Shown: positions 25,231 to 34,494, numbered from the stretch's first letter. The stretch is 64,000 bases of DNA from Haloimpatiens sp042688525 (GCF_042688525.2 NZ_JBHWAB010000001.1:2976001-3040000); one strand, 5' to 3'. Numbers and translations are program-made. The notes: generated from the sequence alone by a model not told the origin.

Positions 25231-25398
25231 ACAACTATCACTTCCTTTCTAATAATTTTTTTGTACACCTTCTATTTTTATAATAATATATAGGTGTATA
25301 AAAAATTTATCTAACTTGTAACAAATTTGTTTCTATTATCACTGCTTTTATATCATTTTCTAAGTACTGTTTGTTTTATTACAATAAATTAGTAATTA

Positions 25399-25446
25399 AA
25401 AAGAGTGAACTGTCGCACTAATTTTTTTAGTACGACAGTCCACTCT
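25399..25446 (-). terminator. Terminator of the permease gene
   Basis: AAAGAGTG-ACTGTCG-ACTAA pairs with TTAGT-CGACAGT-CACTCTTT with two mismatches, followed on the minus strand by TTTTTAATT. The core resembles the hairpin at 16485-16546. Confidence 0.7.
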
Positions 25447-25465
25447 TTAACTTATCACTTGATAA

Positions 25466-25550
25466 AAGCTTAGAACTTGTTACTGAAGTGAAAGGTTTCA
25501 TAGCAAGATATCATTTCCCGTAGCGGTTATTTTTCACCTGAGAAAGTTGA
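25466..25550. repeat. Foldback repeat, copy E (right half only)
   Basis: Begins at TTAGAACTTGTTACTGAAGTG and runs through AAGGTTTC-TAGCAAGATATCATTTCCCGTAGCG to the AAAGTTGA end at 25543-25550. The left arm is missing. Confidence 0.8.
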
Positions 25551-25646
25551 GCTATAAACTATCAACTGTCTTTTTTCCTTTAGTAACCTTAACTTTCTTG
25601 CCTTTAAACACAATAGCAAGCTTTATTATGTTTTTTGTTTGTATTT

Positions 25647-26954
25647 CTAATTATGATTTTTTAAATAATAAAACACCGGTAATCCTAACAGTGTTATTCC
25701 TATTCCTATAAATGAATTTAATGGTGCATTTAGAATTGTACTTACTAAAATATATGACCCTCCTAAAATCCCCACTAAAGGTGTAATAGGATATAAGGGA
25801 ACTTTATATGGCCTTTTTTCTGGAGATACTTTTTTTCTTAAAACAAATATCCCAAATACTCCTACAACAAAGAATATCCACAATACGAACATAATTAAAT
25901 CACTAAGTGTATCAAAACTTCCTGAAAAAATATATATTACTGCTAAAAGTCCTTCAAGTAATAATGAATTTGTAGGTGTTTGAAATTTTGGATGAGATTT
26001 GCCTAAATATTTGTGCAAAGGAATTTCTTTTCTTTCTGCCATAGCAAAAGGAACTCTTGCACCAGTCATAAGATATCCATTCATAGTACCAAATACTGAT
26101 ATCATCATACCAGCTACTATTAATGCGCCACCTTTACTACCAAAAAGTTTAACTGCTATATCTGAAACAGGGTTCTTAGAATTTATAATTTGTTCCATCG
26201 GTACTACATTAACTAAAGCAATATTAAATAAAACATAAACACCCATTACGCAAATAACTCCTAATATTATAGACTTAGGAAGATCTCTTTTTGGGTTTTT
26301 CAATTCTCCTGCCATATTTGTAACACCAATCCATCCATCATATGCCCATAGAGTTCCTAAAATAGCCGCTCCTAAGCCCATACTTGTAGATGCTTGTTTT
26401 ACTGCTGTAAAAGTAATATCATGACTTTGTCCCTTTATAAGACCAAATAAAATTATTGCAAATACAGGAATTAACTTTCCTACAGTAGAAATTGTTTGTA
26501 TGATTCCACCAAATTTTGTAGCAATTATATTCATAACTATTAAAAATATTAAAATTCCACCTGCAGTGAATTTTTGTTGTATATCATTTAACGGTACAAA
26601 AAATGACGCAAAGCCAGCAAATGCAATTGCCAATGCTGCTACTGCTGCTGGATAGGAAATTACTGTTTGTACCCACCCTAATAAAAATCCCCATATATCT
26701 CCAAATAACTCTCTTAGGTAAATATATAAGCCGCCCGTTTTAGGTATTGCTGCTGCTATTTCAGCAATTGTAAGTGCTGATGCTAAGCTAATAATTCCTC
26801 CAGCAATCCATGCAATTATTCCTAATGCAGATGAACCTGCATTGCTAAAAACCACTGCTGGCTTTAGGAAAATACCTGACCCTATAATCATTCCAATTAC
26901 AATTGCCATAGCTTCAACTAAATTAATGCTCTTCTTCAATTTTTCTTTTGTCAT
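25647..26954 (-). CDS. Amino acid permease, APC superfamily (SteT/LAT-like)
   Basis: 435 residues and about 12 membrane helices, the usual APC size. The first helix carries the conserved GMIIGSGIFLKPA motif, whose broken helix binds the amino acid backbone. Further marks are the PKTGGLYIYLRELFG loop (about 72), WAYDGWIGVTNMAGELKNPKRDLPKSI (about 205-230) and GARVPFAMAERKEIPLHKYLGKSHPKFQTP (about 300), all typical of the LAT/SteT branch. These act as antiporters or uniporters for neutral amino acids such as serine and threonine; the exact substrate is not deducible. A single gene, terminated at 25399-25446. Confidence 0.88.
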   Translation of the reverse strand: MTKEKLKKSINLVEAMAIVIGMIIGSGIFLKPAVVFSNAGSSALGIIAWIAGGIISLASALTIAEIAAAIPKTGGLYIYLRELFGDIWGFLLGWVQTVISYPAAVAALAIAFAGFASFFVPLNDIQQKFTAGGILIFLIVMNIIATKFGGIIQTISTVGKLIPVFAIILFGLIKGQSHDITFTAVKQASTSMGLGAAILGTLWAYDGWIGVTNMAGELKNPKRDLPKSIILGVICVMGVYVLFNIALVNVVPMEQIINSKNPVSDIAVKLFGSKGGALIVAGMMISVFGTMNGYLMTGARVPFAMAERKEIPLHKYLGKSHPKFQTPTNSLLLEGLLAVIYIFSGSFDTLSDLIMFVLWIFFVVGVFGIFVLRKKVSPEKRPYKVPLYPITPLVGILGGSYILVSTILNAPLNSFIGIGITLLGLPVFYYLKNHN

Positions 26955-27082
26955 CTTCTTCCTCCAGTGATATGTTTTTTCTTTTGTATTTCGACTTTAT
27001 TTTACAATTTTAATATTATTTAATTGCATTTTCAAGTTTATATTTAAAATAAAAAAAAGGTTAGTATTTTTTATACTAGCCT

Positions 27083-27499
27083 TTAGGTTCTTTTTTTAAA
27101 TTCATGTGAACATTTTTTACAAGTTACTATTAAGTTTCCTTTATGTCTAGGTAATCTAAGTTTTTGTGAACAATTAGGACATTTTACTATAACATATTGT
27201 TTCCTTTGTTTCATTTTATATTTTAAACTATTAAGCTTATATTTCAAACTTTCAAAAATTCTTTTTTGTTTTAAACCATTTATTTTATAATTTAATTTTC
27301 TCATAAAATCTTCAAAAGCTCTTTCTTCCATCTGTCTTCTATATACATTACGAGAAAATCTTCTATAGAATGCATATATTGCAATACCAATTCCTATGAA
27401 AATTGTAGGTCTAAAAATTAAAAATGGAATACTTAATAAAATTAAAGTTTTAGAAAAATAATCCCATCCATATGTTCCTTTTAGAAAATCATTTTTCAT
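27083..27499 (-). CDS. Small membrane protein with C-terminal zinc ribbon
   Basis: 138 residues. A hydrophobic pair of segments at about 17-45 is followed by a very basic helical region (about 45-100) and a zinc ribbon near the C-terminus, CPNCSQKLRLPRHKGNLIVTC-x2-C. Proteins of this plan are common in clostridia; the zinc ribbon resembles zinc-ribbon/zf-FYVE-like domains of membrane proteins with no known function. SD GGGGTG lies eight bases upstream of the ATG at 27499. It is a single gene; a T-rich stretch at 27050-27082 may end it. Confidence 0.7.
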   Translation of the reverse strand: MKNDFLKGTYGWDYFSKTLILLSIPFLIFRPTIFIGIGIAIYAFYRRFSRNVYRRQMEERAFEDFMRKLNYKINGLKQKRIFESLKYKLNSLKYKMKQRKQYVIVKCPNCSQKLRLPRHKGNLIVTCKKCSHEFKKRT

Positions 27500-27797
27500 A
27501 ACATCACCCCTAATATCTAATTTAAATTATTAATTATACACTCAACCTTCATTATATAAGTCATATACTGGATAAGACAACTATAAAATTAAAAGTATAA
27601 AGTATAAATAACAAATAAGGAAAATTTTCAAAAGCAAGCTTTTGAAAATCTATTAATTATAAATCAAATAGAAGTTTTTCTATAAGAAAAACATAATTAT
27701 TTGTTCTAATTATACCATATTCCCTATACTAAATATTTAAATTAGTGTAACATATCTGTAAACTTTCATAAGGAAAATCAAAAGCATATATTACATA
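27500..27797. other. Intergenic region with one palindrome
   Basis: AT-rich spacer between the treR terminator and the zinc-ribbon gene. It holds the palindrome at 27624-27649 and nothing else I can name. Confidence 0.4.
27624..27649. repeat. 26-bp perfect palindrome
   Basis: ATTTTCAAAAGC, two bases, then GCTTTTGAAAAT. It has no strong T run, and no gene ends next to it, so a terminator role is doubtful. Confidence 0.5.
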
Positions 27798-27868
27798 AAA
27801 AACTATCCCAAAAGTATTAGAGCTCAAACTTTAAAACGCCCTATCCTCTTTTACTTTTGGAATAGTTT
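27798..27868 (-). terminator. treR terminator
   Basis: AAACTATTCCAAAAGTA pairs with TACTTTTGGGATAGTTT on the minus strand, with one mismatch and a 37-base loop, followed by TTTTTT. Confidence 0.7.
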
Positions 27869-27898
27869 CTTAGTATATTTAAATTCTTTTAAAATCTA

Positions 27899-28609
27899 CT
27901 ACTTTCTTCTCGCAAAATCTACAAATCTGAATTTGTCTGGTCTGTGTCTAGATTCAGTATATTGAAATAAGCTTACATCATCTAAATATACATAATTTTT
28001 TACAACTACAACCATATCATACTTTTCTAAATCTAAAAATTTTTTATCTTCTCTAGTAGCTTTTTCTACTGTAATTTCTTTTTTAGCAAAACTGATTTTA
28101 AGACCTAAAGCATTTTCAATATACTCATATATTGAATTCTCACAAATCTCTTTAGTTAATAAAGGTACAAGTTTTTCATTAATAAAATCTTTATCTAAAA
28201 TAATCTTTTCCTTACCTATTTCTCTTACCCTTATAACTTTCCAAACATCATTGTTTTTAGATAAATTTAATTGTTTTATTAAAAATGTATCTGGCTTTAT
28301 TAGATCAAGTTCATGAACAATAGTTTTTGGTTTATACCCCATCTTTTCAGCCAATTCTTTGAAACTTATAAGTCCTGAAACAGGAAAATCGAACTTATTA
28401 ATATCTAAGACAAAAGATCCTTTTCCCTTCATTTTTTGTATATATCCGTTTTGTGCTAATAGATTCAATGCTTTTCTTATGGTATCTCTAGACACTTCAT
28501 ATTTCTGCATCATTTCATTTTCAGATGGAAGCTTTGTATTAGCTTCAATTTTACTACTTTGTATTTTTTCCACAATTTCATCGTAAATGCTTAAGTACTT
28601 ACTATTCAT
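27899..28609 (-). CDS. treR: Trehalose operon repressor TreR (GntR/HutC type)
   Basis: 236 residues, matching TreR of Bacillus in length and layout. The N-terminal GntR winged helix has SENEMMQKYEVSRDTIRKALNLLAQNGYIQKMKGKGSFV. The UTRA effector domain carries FPVSGLISFKELAEKMG, LTKEICENSIYEYIE and the very conserved C-terminal QYTESRHRPDKFRFVDFARR. TreR represses the trehalose PTS and phosphotrehalase genes and is released by trehalose 6-phosphate. Here it looks intact, while treC and treB upstream are only fragments, so it is a regulator without its own pathway at this site. Confidence 0.9.
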   Translation of the reverse strand: MNSKYLSIYDEIVEKIQSSKIEANTKLPSENEMMQKYEVSRDTIRKALNLLAQNGYIQKMKGKGSFVLDINKFDFPVSGLISFKELAEKMGYKPKTIVHELDLIKPDTFLIKQLNLSKNNDVWKVIRVREIGKEKIILDKDFINEKLVPLLTKEICENSIYEYIENALGLKISFAKKEITVEKATREDKKFLDLEKYDMVVVVKNYVYLDDVSLFQYTESRHRPDKFRFVDFARRK

Positions 28610-28644
28610 ATTTTATCACCTAGCATATTTTATCATTTTGTAGT

Positions 28645-28901
28645 TTATTTCTCAAGGTGATATACAATAGATTCGTATGGTCTTAATTTAATCTTTTTAA
28701 ATTCTTTTGGTGAATTTTCATAATTTGAAATTAAAACTTTACTTTTATATCCATCAAATTTTAATTCTGAAGGTAATTCAAAAGTTGTTTCCTTGCCATA
28801 AAAATTATTTATCACTTCAAGTCTCCATACCCATCTTTATTAGAATCATTAAATGACTTAGGATAGATTTGATAAACTACACTGTTTTTAAAATCTTTCA
28901 T
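28645..28901 (-). pseudogene. treC: treC (phospho-alpha-1,1-glucosidase) remnant with large internal deletion
   Basis: The ATG at 28901 keeps a good SD (AAAGGAG). The first 29 codons give the GH13 start (VVYQIYPKSFNDSNKDGYGDL) and then hit a TGA at 28812-28814. Immediately after, in a shifted frame, comes the normal C-terminal end of a GH13 enzyme: NNFYGKETTFELP ... LISNYENS ... LRPYESIVYHLEK and a stop at 28645. About 500 codons, including the whole catalytic barrel, are gone. Confidence 0.82.
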
Positions 28902-28926
28902 TATTTCAGCTCCTTTTAAAATGTAA

Positions 28927-28951
28927 AAAGGGAGAAACTAGCTCTCCCTTT
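28927..28951 (-). terminator. Hairpin between treB and treC remnants
   Basis: AAAGGGAG pairs with CTCCCTTT around nine bases and is followed on the minus strand by TTAC and A/T. It may be an intra-operon processing or partial termination signal kept from the old tre operon. Confidence 0.55.
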
Positions 28952-28971
28952 GTTGTTTTCAAAACTCAGTT

Positions 28972-29115
28972 TTATATATTTTTCTTTGCTCCTAATTTAC
29001 TTTTTGAAAAAACAATTGTTAGGGCAAATGGTACTACAATTGCTACTACCATTGCAATAACAAATGTACCAATATGTTGTGGTTGAATTGATAATACCCC
29101 TGGTAATCCAAATAA
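28972..29115 (-). pseudogene. treB: treB (trehalose PTS EIIBC) remnant, last 47 codons
   Basis: The frame from about 29115 to the TAA at 28972 reads FGLPGVLSIQPQHIG, then a membrane helix TFVIAMVVAIVVPFALTIVF and a Lys-rich tail. This is the end of the PTS EIIC domain of the glucose/sucrose/trehalose class. An in-frame TAA precedes it and nothing of the rest of the gene remains. Its position directly upstream of treC/treR identifies it as treB. Confidence 0.75.
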
Positions 29116-29249
29116 TTAAATTTAATAAGTTTAGAATAAATAAATCTAGACAAATTAAAGCACAACAAGACAGAAATAAAATTTCATTTTTTGATATACT
29201 TTAGTGAAGGTAGGAAATAATTAAGGCTATTATAGGGAGGACTTATTAG

Positions 29250-30158
29250 ATGGTGGAGTATTATAAAATTAGGGGAAAACATATTTATACTGAAATTTTA
29301 GGAGAGGATTCGTCTCCAGTATTGTTATTTATTCATGGTGGACCTGGTGGAATTGGTGTTGCAGATTTTATTCAATATCAGGGGGATAGATTATCAAAGA
29401 ACTTTAAAGTTATAGCTCTAGAGCAAAGGGGAGTATGGAGATCTGAGGCTATTTTAGATGAAGAACATATTTCATTAGAAGATATTATTGAAGATTTTGA
29501 AGAATTAAGAAAAATATTACATATAAATAAATGGTCACTACTTAGTCACTCATTTGGGGGGTATCTTGCTGTTCTTTATGCTAATTTATACCCTGATTCT
29601 ATCGAATATATGATATATGAATGCCCGTCTTTTGATTTTGCACTTTCAGAGCGTTCTATGCTAAATGCAGCTGCTAATGAATTAATTAAATTAGGAAATT
29701 TAGCATTGGCAGAAGATTATTTTAAAGCTTTAAGAGAAATTACAGATTATAGGGAGATCAATAGACTACTTATGAAGGTGTTAAACGATCTTGGAGCTAA
29801 CTGCAATAACTATATGTGGTTTGGAAATGATAAGCAAATTATTGACAGAATAGCTATGAGTACTAATGATGCTAAGAATTTATGGAATAAATCTGCTAAA
29901 ACAAGAATTAAATTATTGAAAGATTGGCGGGTATATAATAATGTATTTACTGAATTATCAAATATAAATAAGCCTTCTTTATTGATTAAAGGTAAATATG
30001 ATCCAATAACTTGTAAAGTACAAACAGCAGAATTTATGAAGCGAGTGCAAGACAAACAAGTGGTTACATTTAATTTTTCTGGTCATTATGTTAGAATTGA
30101 GGAACCTGATAAGTATTGTGAAGTTATAACAAGTTATATATATAAGAAGATGAAATAA
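29250..30158 (+). CDS. Alpha/beta hydrolase, proline-iminopeptidase-like
   Basis: 302 residues. The oxyanion loop HGGPGG is near residue 29, with the ALEQRGVWRSE turn of the proline iminopeptidase (S33) group near 64. The nucleophile elbow SHSFGG (Ser about 101), acid region KYDPIT (about 250) and catalytic His in SGHYVRIEEP (about 279) complete the triad. A helical cap lies between about 125 and 225. Members cleave N-terminal proline or small esters and amides; the real substrate is open. The start at 29250 has GGGAGG ten bases upstream. It is followed at 45 bases by an AraC-type regulator on the same strand. Confidence 0.85.
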   Translation: MVEYYKIRGKHIYTEILGEDSSPVLLFIHGGPGGIGVADFIQYQGDRLSKNFKVIALEQRGVWRSEAILDEEHISLEDIIEDFEELRKILHINKWSLLSHSFGGYLAVLYANLYPDSIEYMIYECPSFDFALSERSMLNAAANELIKLGNLALAEDYFKALREITDYREINRLLMKVLNDLGANCNNYMWFGNDKQIIDRIAMSTNDAKNLWNKSAKTRIKLLKDWRVYNNVFTELSNINKPSLLIKGKYDPITCKVQTAEFMKRVQDKQVVTFNFSGHYVRIEEPDKYCEVITSYIYKKMK

Positions 30159-30203
30159 GTGTGATTTACATTTTCGCAATGAATGAACTTATTTTGAAAG
30201 GGG

Positions 30204-31097
30204 ATGAGGAAGGTGGAAACAATTGTAATGCTTAACAACACACTTGAATACATTGAAAAAAATTTGTATACAACACTTAATATAGATGACATATCAAAAT
30301 TTGCATGTTCATCCCGATATCACTTTCAGCGTGTTTTTCATGCATTAACAGGATTTACAGTAACTCAGTATATAAAAAATCGCAGACTGACCCTTGCCGC
30401 AGAAGAGTTGGTTGCAACAAACAAAAGAGTAATTGATATAGCATTGAAATATGGTTATCAAAGTCCAGAAGCATTTACTAAAGCTTTTAAAAGACTGCAT
30501 GGAATATCACCATCAGCTTTAAAAAAGCTTAATGGAAAAATTAAAGCTTTTCCCAAAATCTCTTTTCAAATATCAATAAAAGGAGAATATGAAATTATTT
30601 ATAGAATAGTTGAAAAAGAATCTTTTAAAGTATTTGGTGTAGAATTTACAACAACTAGAGTTAATGATGCAGCTTATAGAGAGATACCAGAATTTATTAA
30701 TAAGATTTTTGAAAATGGAATATATGATAGAATTAATCAAGTATTAGGTAATCCTGAAGGCAGTTTATTGTATGGTTTTCATTATAATTTTAAAGAAGAC
30801 GGTACAAGAAAATATATGATGGGATATGAAATGCTTAAAGCAGAGATATCAGATGAATTTACGATACTTCAAGTACCTAAACTTACATGGGCAGTATTTG
30901 AAGGATATGGAACTATGCCAGATAACTTGATTATACATAATATATGGAGACGTATATACTTTGAATGGTTCCCATCCTCTGCATTTGAACAAGTGGAAGG
31001 GCCCTGCATTGAAAGAAACTTTTGGAATGATAAAAAACATGGTGAATACAAATGTGAAGTATGGATTCCTGTAAAAAGAAAGTCAATTAACTCATAA
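30204..31097 (+). CDS. AraC-family regulator with GyrI-like effector domain
   Basis: 297 residues. Two AraC helix-turn-helix motifs fill residues about 8-110 (DDISKFACSSRYHFQRVFHALTG and VIDIALKYGYQSPEAFTKAFKRLHGISP). Residues about 130-297 form a GyrI/SOUL-like small-molecule-binding domain. This is the Rob/BmrR-like plan of regulators that respond to drugs or hydrophobic compounds. The start is either the ATG at 30204 or one at 30228. It probably forms a two-gene unit with the preceding hydrolase, so it may control its own operon. Confidence 0.85.
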   Translation: MRKVETIVMLNNTLEYIEKNLYTTLNIDDISKFACSSRYHFQRVFHALTGFTVTQYIKNRRLTLAAEELVATNKRVIDIALKYGYQSPEAFTKAFKRLHGISPSALKKLNGKIKAFPKISFQISIKGEYEIIYRIVEKESFKVFGVEFTTTRVNDAAYREIPEFINKIFENGIYDRINQVLGNPEGSLLYGFHYNFKEDGTRKYMMGYEMLKAEISDEFTILQVPKLTWAVFEGYGTMPDNLIIHNIWRRIYFEWFPSSAFEQVEGPCIERNFWNDKKHGEYKCEVWIPVKRKSINS

Positions 31098-31148
31098 CTT
31101 CCTCATTAGATATTACAACTAATAAAACTAAATGATTTTTAAAATACT

Positions 31149-31172
31149 GCAAAATTCAAATTTGAATTTTGC
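31149..31172. terminator. Palindromic hairpin after the AraC gene
   Basis: GCAAAATTCAAATTTGAATTTTGC is self-complementary, with a loop of a few bases, about 50 bases after the AraC stop. The T run after it is weak, so efficiency is uncertain. Confidence 0.5.
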
Positions 31173-31339
31173 GGTGTTCTTATGTCATGTTTTTCTTATT
31201 TAATGCATTAAATAAAGAAATTACTTGATTCACAATAGTAGAGAAGTATACAATAAAAAATTTGTAAAATTTACATTGATACATTTTAGAATTAGAAAAA
31301 AGGAGATAGCTAACTATCTTCTTTTAACATAATCAAAAC

Positions 31340-32557
31340 TTAATTATCAAATCTATCTACTTTAAAGAGTCTTAAGTCTTCACTTTTTTCTCCCAAAAAT
31401 AATTTACTAAGCATCATTCCTCCTAAAATAGCAAATAAAATACCATTTGCACCATATCCAAGACAATACCATAGATTCTTTTTATTTGGATCCGGACCTA
31501 AGAATCCTAAATTATCTTTTGTTGAAGCAAAAGCCCCACAGTATTTAAATTCAATTTCTACATTTTTTATTTTGGGAAACATAGCTTTTAAACGATTTTC
31601 TAATATAGAGTACTTTTGGTATGCTACCTCTTCTTTAAGCATTTGTGGCCTAAATTCTATATCCTCTCCACCTATTATTATTCTATTATCACCAGTTGTT
31701 CTTAAATAATTATAAGGGTCACTATTATCTCTTATAAGAACTCTATTTTTCCAGCCATTAAAGTTTTTTATAGGCTTTGTAGCTATATTAAATGTAGTAG
31801 TCATAGTTCCAAAATTTCTATTAGTGAAAATTCTAGTATCATATCCTGTGGCTACTATTATAATTTTTCCCTTAACCTTATATCCATAATTAGTTTCTAC
31901 CTCTACTCCTTCTTTTTCATAATTTATTTTTACTACTTCTGTATTTTCATAAACTCTAACTCCATTAACACATGCCACATCTAATAACTGATGAGTATAT
32001 TTATAAGGATCTAGCTGTGCTCCGCCTAATTTGGAACATACTCCAGCTTTCAAATCAAAACTAAAAGGATTATTTTTTTCATCTATGAATTCTACATCAA
32101 GTCCGTTTTCTTTTCTTAATTTGTATTCTTCATATATTTCTTTTTTTTCTATATTTTGAGATGTATACAGTAATGTATCTTTAGGTTCATAATCACAGTT
32201 ATTACCATATTTTTTTATAAAATTATCTATCTCCTTTAAGGCCTTTAGCCCTAATTTATAAGCCTTTATTCCGTCTTCCACTGAAATAGCTTCTGTAAGT
32301 ACATTTAAATTTTGATCTAACTCATACTGAAGTAATGAAGTTGTAACGCTGCTGCTTCCAAATCCAACTCTACTTTTTTCTAAAACAACAGTATTTATAT
32401 TATTTTCACTAAAGTAATAAGATGCAATAGCCCCAGTTACTCCTCCACCTATTACTATAACATCTGTTTCTAAATCTTCTGTTAAATAAGGGTACTGTTT
32501 TGGCACTTTATTAATAGCAGTAAATATAGGATTTCCTTGTACATATTGTATATTCAT
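31340..32557 (-). CDS. FAD-dependent oxidoreductase, DAO/PuuB-like
   Basis: About 405 residues. The N-terminal FAD-binding motif is VIVIGGGVTGAIASYYFSEN (about 33) with the EKSRVGFGSSSVTTSLLQ turn (about 60) typical of the D-amino-acid oxidase/PuuB group. The C-terminal GYGANGILFAILGGMMLS closes the FAD site. Family members oxidise amines, amino acids or glycerol 3-phosphate; in an anaerobe the electron acceptor is not O2. ATG 32557 has AGGTG six bases upstream; a GTG at 32566 is less likely. It is a single gene beside the pflD operon terminator; no sign of a shared pathway. Confidence 0.8.
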   Translation of the reverse strand: MNIQYVQGNPIFTAINKVPKQYPYLTEDLETDVIVIGGGVTGAIASYYFSENNINTVVLEKSRVGFGSSSVTTSLLQYELDQNLNVLTEAISVEDGIKAYKLGLKALKEIDNFIKKYGNNCDYEPKDTLLYTSQNIEKKEIYEEYKLRKENGLDVEFIDEKNNPFSFDLKAGVCSKLGGAQLDPYKYTHQLLDVACVNGVRVYENTEVVKINYEKEGVEVETNYGYKVKGKIIIVATGYDTRIFTNRNFGTMTTTFNIATKPIKNFNGWKNRVLIRDNSDPYNYLRTTGDNRIIIGGEDIEFRPQMLKEEVAYQKYSILENRLKAMFPKIKNVEIEFKYCGAFASTKDNLGFLGPDPNKKNLWYCLGYGANGILFAILGGMMLSKLFLGEKSEDLRLFKVDRFDN

Positions 32558-32775
32558 ATCATTCACCTATCCTGATAATTTTATGAAAAAAAAGTATTTT
32601 GTTCTTTATACTTTTTACTTTCTATATATCCTCCGAAAATTTAAACACATAATTATTATACTTACTTTTCAATAACTTTATACTCATATAATAATTGTAT
32701 TTGTCTAATTATATAGAACGATTATATATATCCATTTACATTATATAATAACTACAATTACACACTGAAGTAAAA

Positions 32776-32805
32776 AAATTCGCAGCATAAAAGCTGCGAA
32801 TTTTT
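32776..32805 (-). terminator. Terminator of the pflD-pflC-fsa operon
   Basis: An 11-bp stem (AAATTCGCAGC with GCTGCGAATTT) and a six-base loop, flanked by A7 and T5 tracts. It follows the fsa stop by about 55 bases on the minus strand. Confidence 0.85.
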
Positions 32806-32860
32806 ATCAAATGGTTATCACCAATAAGAAAATTCTTTATTCCTATTTTATTTTATATAT

Positions 32861-33541
32861 TTACTCAACATCAAGAGTTAATTTGCCTTCTCCATATACG
32901 CTTTCCCAATCATTTACAAACTGGTCTACACTCCAGTCAGTTAATGGATGAGCTAGTAACTTATCCATTATTTCTGCATTTATAGTTACTGATTGAGCAC
33001 CTGTAAGAGCCACTTCATGAACTTGTTGAACATTTTTAAATGAAGCTGCAAGTACCTTAGCATCTATATTGTGTAATTCAAATAATTGAACGATTTGAGC
33101 AACTACATCTACTCCATCTCCACTTATATTGTCAATTCTATTTACATATGGTGCTACAAATTCTGCTCCTGCAATTGCTGCCATAAGAGCTTGTTCTGCT
33201 GTAAAAATAGCTGTTGCAGTTATTTTTATTCCTTTTTCTTTTAATATTTTCATTGCTTTTATTCCCTCAGGAATAACTGGAATTTTAATATATAAATTAC
33301 CTCCAATAGTTTCATTCAAATATTCTGCTTCTTTAACTATATCTTCTGCTTTCTTACTTAGAGATTGTACGTGAAGCATTTTATCTTCACCTATTATATT
33401 TCTTATATCTTTTAATATTTGTATAAAACTTCTATTTTCTTTAGAAATAATTGTAGGATTTGTTGTAACTCCACTCATTGGATATAAATCAAAAGCTCTT
33501 TTAATTTGTTCTAAATTTGCAGTATCTAATAAATATAACAT
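32861..33541 (-). CDS. fsa: Fructose-6-phosphate aldolase (FsaA/FsaB, TalC-like)
   Basis: About 226 residues, the size of FSA/short transaldolases. The Schiff-base Lys lies in LYIKIPV (about 85). Gln in HVQSLS and Tyr in APYVNRIDN are the residues that separate fructose-6-phosphate aldolase from true transaldolase, which has Phe at the latter position. ASFKNVQQV and TDWSVDQFVNDW complete the family pattern. In the PflD route FSA cleaves 1-deoxyfructose 6-phosphate into glyceraldehyde 3-phosphate and hydroxyacetone. ATG 33541 has AAAGGTG six bases upstream. It is the last gene of the pflD-pflC-SDR-fsa unit. Confidence 0.85.
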   Translation of the reverse strand: MLYLLDTANLEQIKRAFDLYPMSGVTTNPTIISKENRSFIQILKDIRNIIGEDKMLHVQSLSKKAEDIVKEAEYLNETIGGNLYIKIPVIPEGIKAMKILKEKGIKITATAIFTAEQALMAAIAGAEFVAPYVNRIDNISGDGVDVVAQIVQLFELHNIDAKVLAASFKNVQQVHEVALTGAQSVTINAEIMDKLLAHPLTDWSVDQFVNDWESVYGEGKLTLDVE

Positions 33542-33571
33542 TATTATCACCTTTCCTTTTGTTTATTTTAT

Positions 33572-34438
33572 TTATAGATTTAATTTGTAATCTGTTATAC
33601 ACTGTTTAATTCCTTCATTTGTATCTTTAAATTCAATACCATACTGTTTTAATTTATCAGTATTAAGACGTATATCTCTTGGATTTTCTTTATACTTTTC
33701 ACTATCCTTAAAAAGCAATTCATCTATTCTTTCAGAAAGTCCCATTTCCTCAAATATTAGCTTAACAACTTCATATCTGCTCAAATCATTTTTACTTCCT
33801 AAATGATAGGTGCCATATGGTATTTCAAATATCTTATCAAAAACTTCTACTACTTCCTTAGCATAAGTCATTCCTCTATATTCATTTACTGGTGCTTTTA
33901 TTTTCTCTCCCTTTAATATACTCTTAACAGTATTCCACATTATGTTTGCATTTATATTTAAACCTCTTTCTGGAAGATCAAAAAGCCATGTAAATCTTAC
34001 TATCCAAAGTTCTTCTATTATTTCTTTAAGCAAGTTTTCTGCTTCTAGCTTATTTTGTCCATATACTGTATTTGGAACTGGTTTATGAAATTCATCATAA
34101 GGACCACTTTCAATATTTCCATTAAAAACTTGTTCAGAACTTATGAAAACCAATTTAGCATTTACTTCCTTACAAGCTTTTGCTATATTTAGGCTTCCTT
34201 TAACATTTATTTTGTATGCTATATCTGGATGTTCATTACAATAATCTGTTACAGCTATAGCAGCAGCATGTATTACATAGTCTGGATTAAATTTCATTAT
34301 AGTATCCAATACTTGTTTTTCATCTGTAACGTCTAATTCTTTCTTTCCTAAAGATAAAATTTCGTACTTATCCTTGTAATGTGATGCAAATCTTGTACAA
34401 AAAAATCCATTACCTCCTGTTAATAATACCTTTTTCAC
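33572..34438 (-). CDS. NAD(P)-dependent sugar reductase/epimerase, RmlD-like SDR
   Basis: 288 residues of extended SDR type: nucleotide motif LTGGNGFFC (residues 5-13), VIHAAAIAVTDYCNEHPDIAYKINVKGSLNIAKAC, active-site SSEQVF and Tyr/Lys YGQNK (about 127). This is closest to dTDP-4-dehydrorhamnose reductase (RmlD) and other NAD-dependent sugar oxidoreductases. There is no rhamnose pathway here. It sits between pflC and fsa, 56 bases from pflC and 30 from fsa, so it probably works on an anhydro-sugar or a product of that route. That link is an inference from position alone. Confidence 0.75.
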   Translation of the reverse strand: MKKVLLTGGNGFFCTRFASHYKDKYEILSLGKKELDVTDEKQVLDTIMKFNPDYVIHAAAIAVTDYCNEHPDIAYKINVKGSLNIAKACKEVNAKLVFISSEQVFNGNIESGPYDEFHKPVPNTVYGQNKLEAENLLKEIIEELWIVRFTWLFDLPERGLNINANIMWNTVKSILKGEKIKAPVNEYRGMTYAKEVVEVFDKIFEIPYGTYHLGSKNDLSRYEVVKLIFEEMGLSERIDELLFKDSEKYKENPRDIRLNTDKLKQYGIEFKDTNEGIKQCITDYKLNL

Positions 34439-34494
34439 AAGCTACCACCTTCTACCTTATAATATTATAACTACATTTATTTGATTGTTTTTTA

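Noticed and set aside
28812..28814. TGA in the treC remnant as a possible selenocysteine codon
   Set aside because: The downstream homology is in another frame and begins directly at the junction; most of the enzyme is missing. It is a deletion scar, not recoding.
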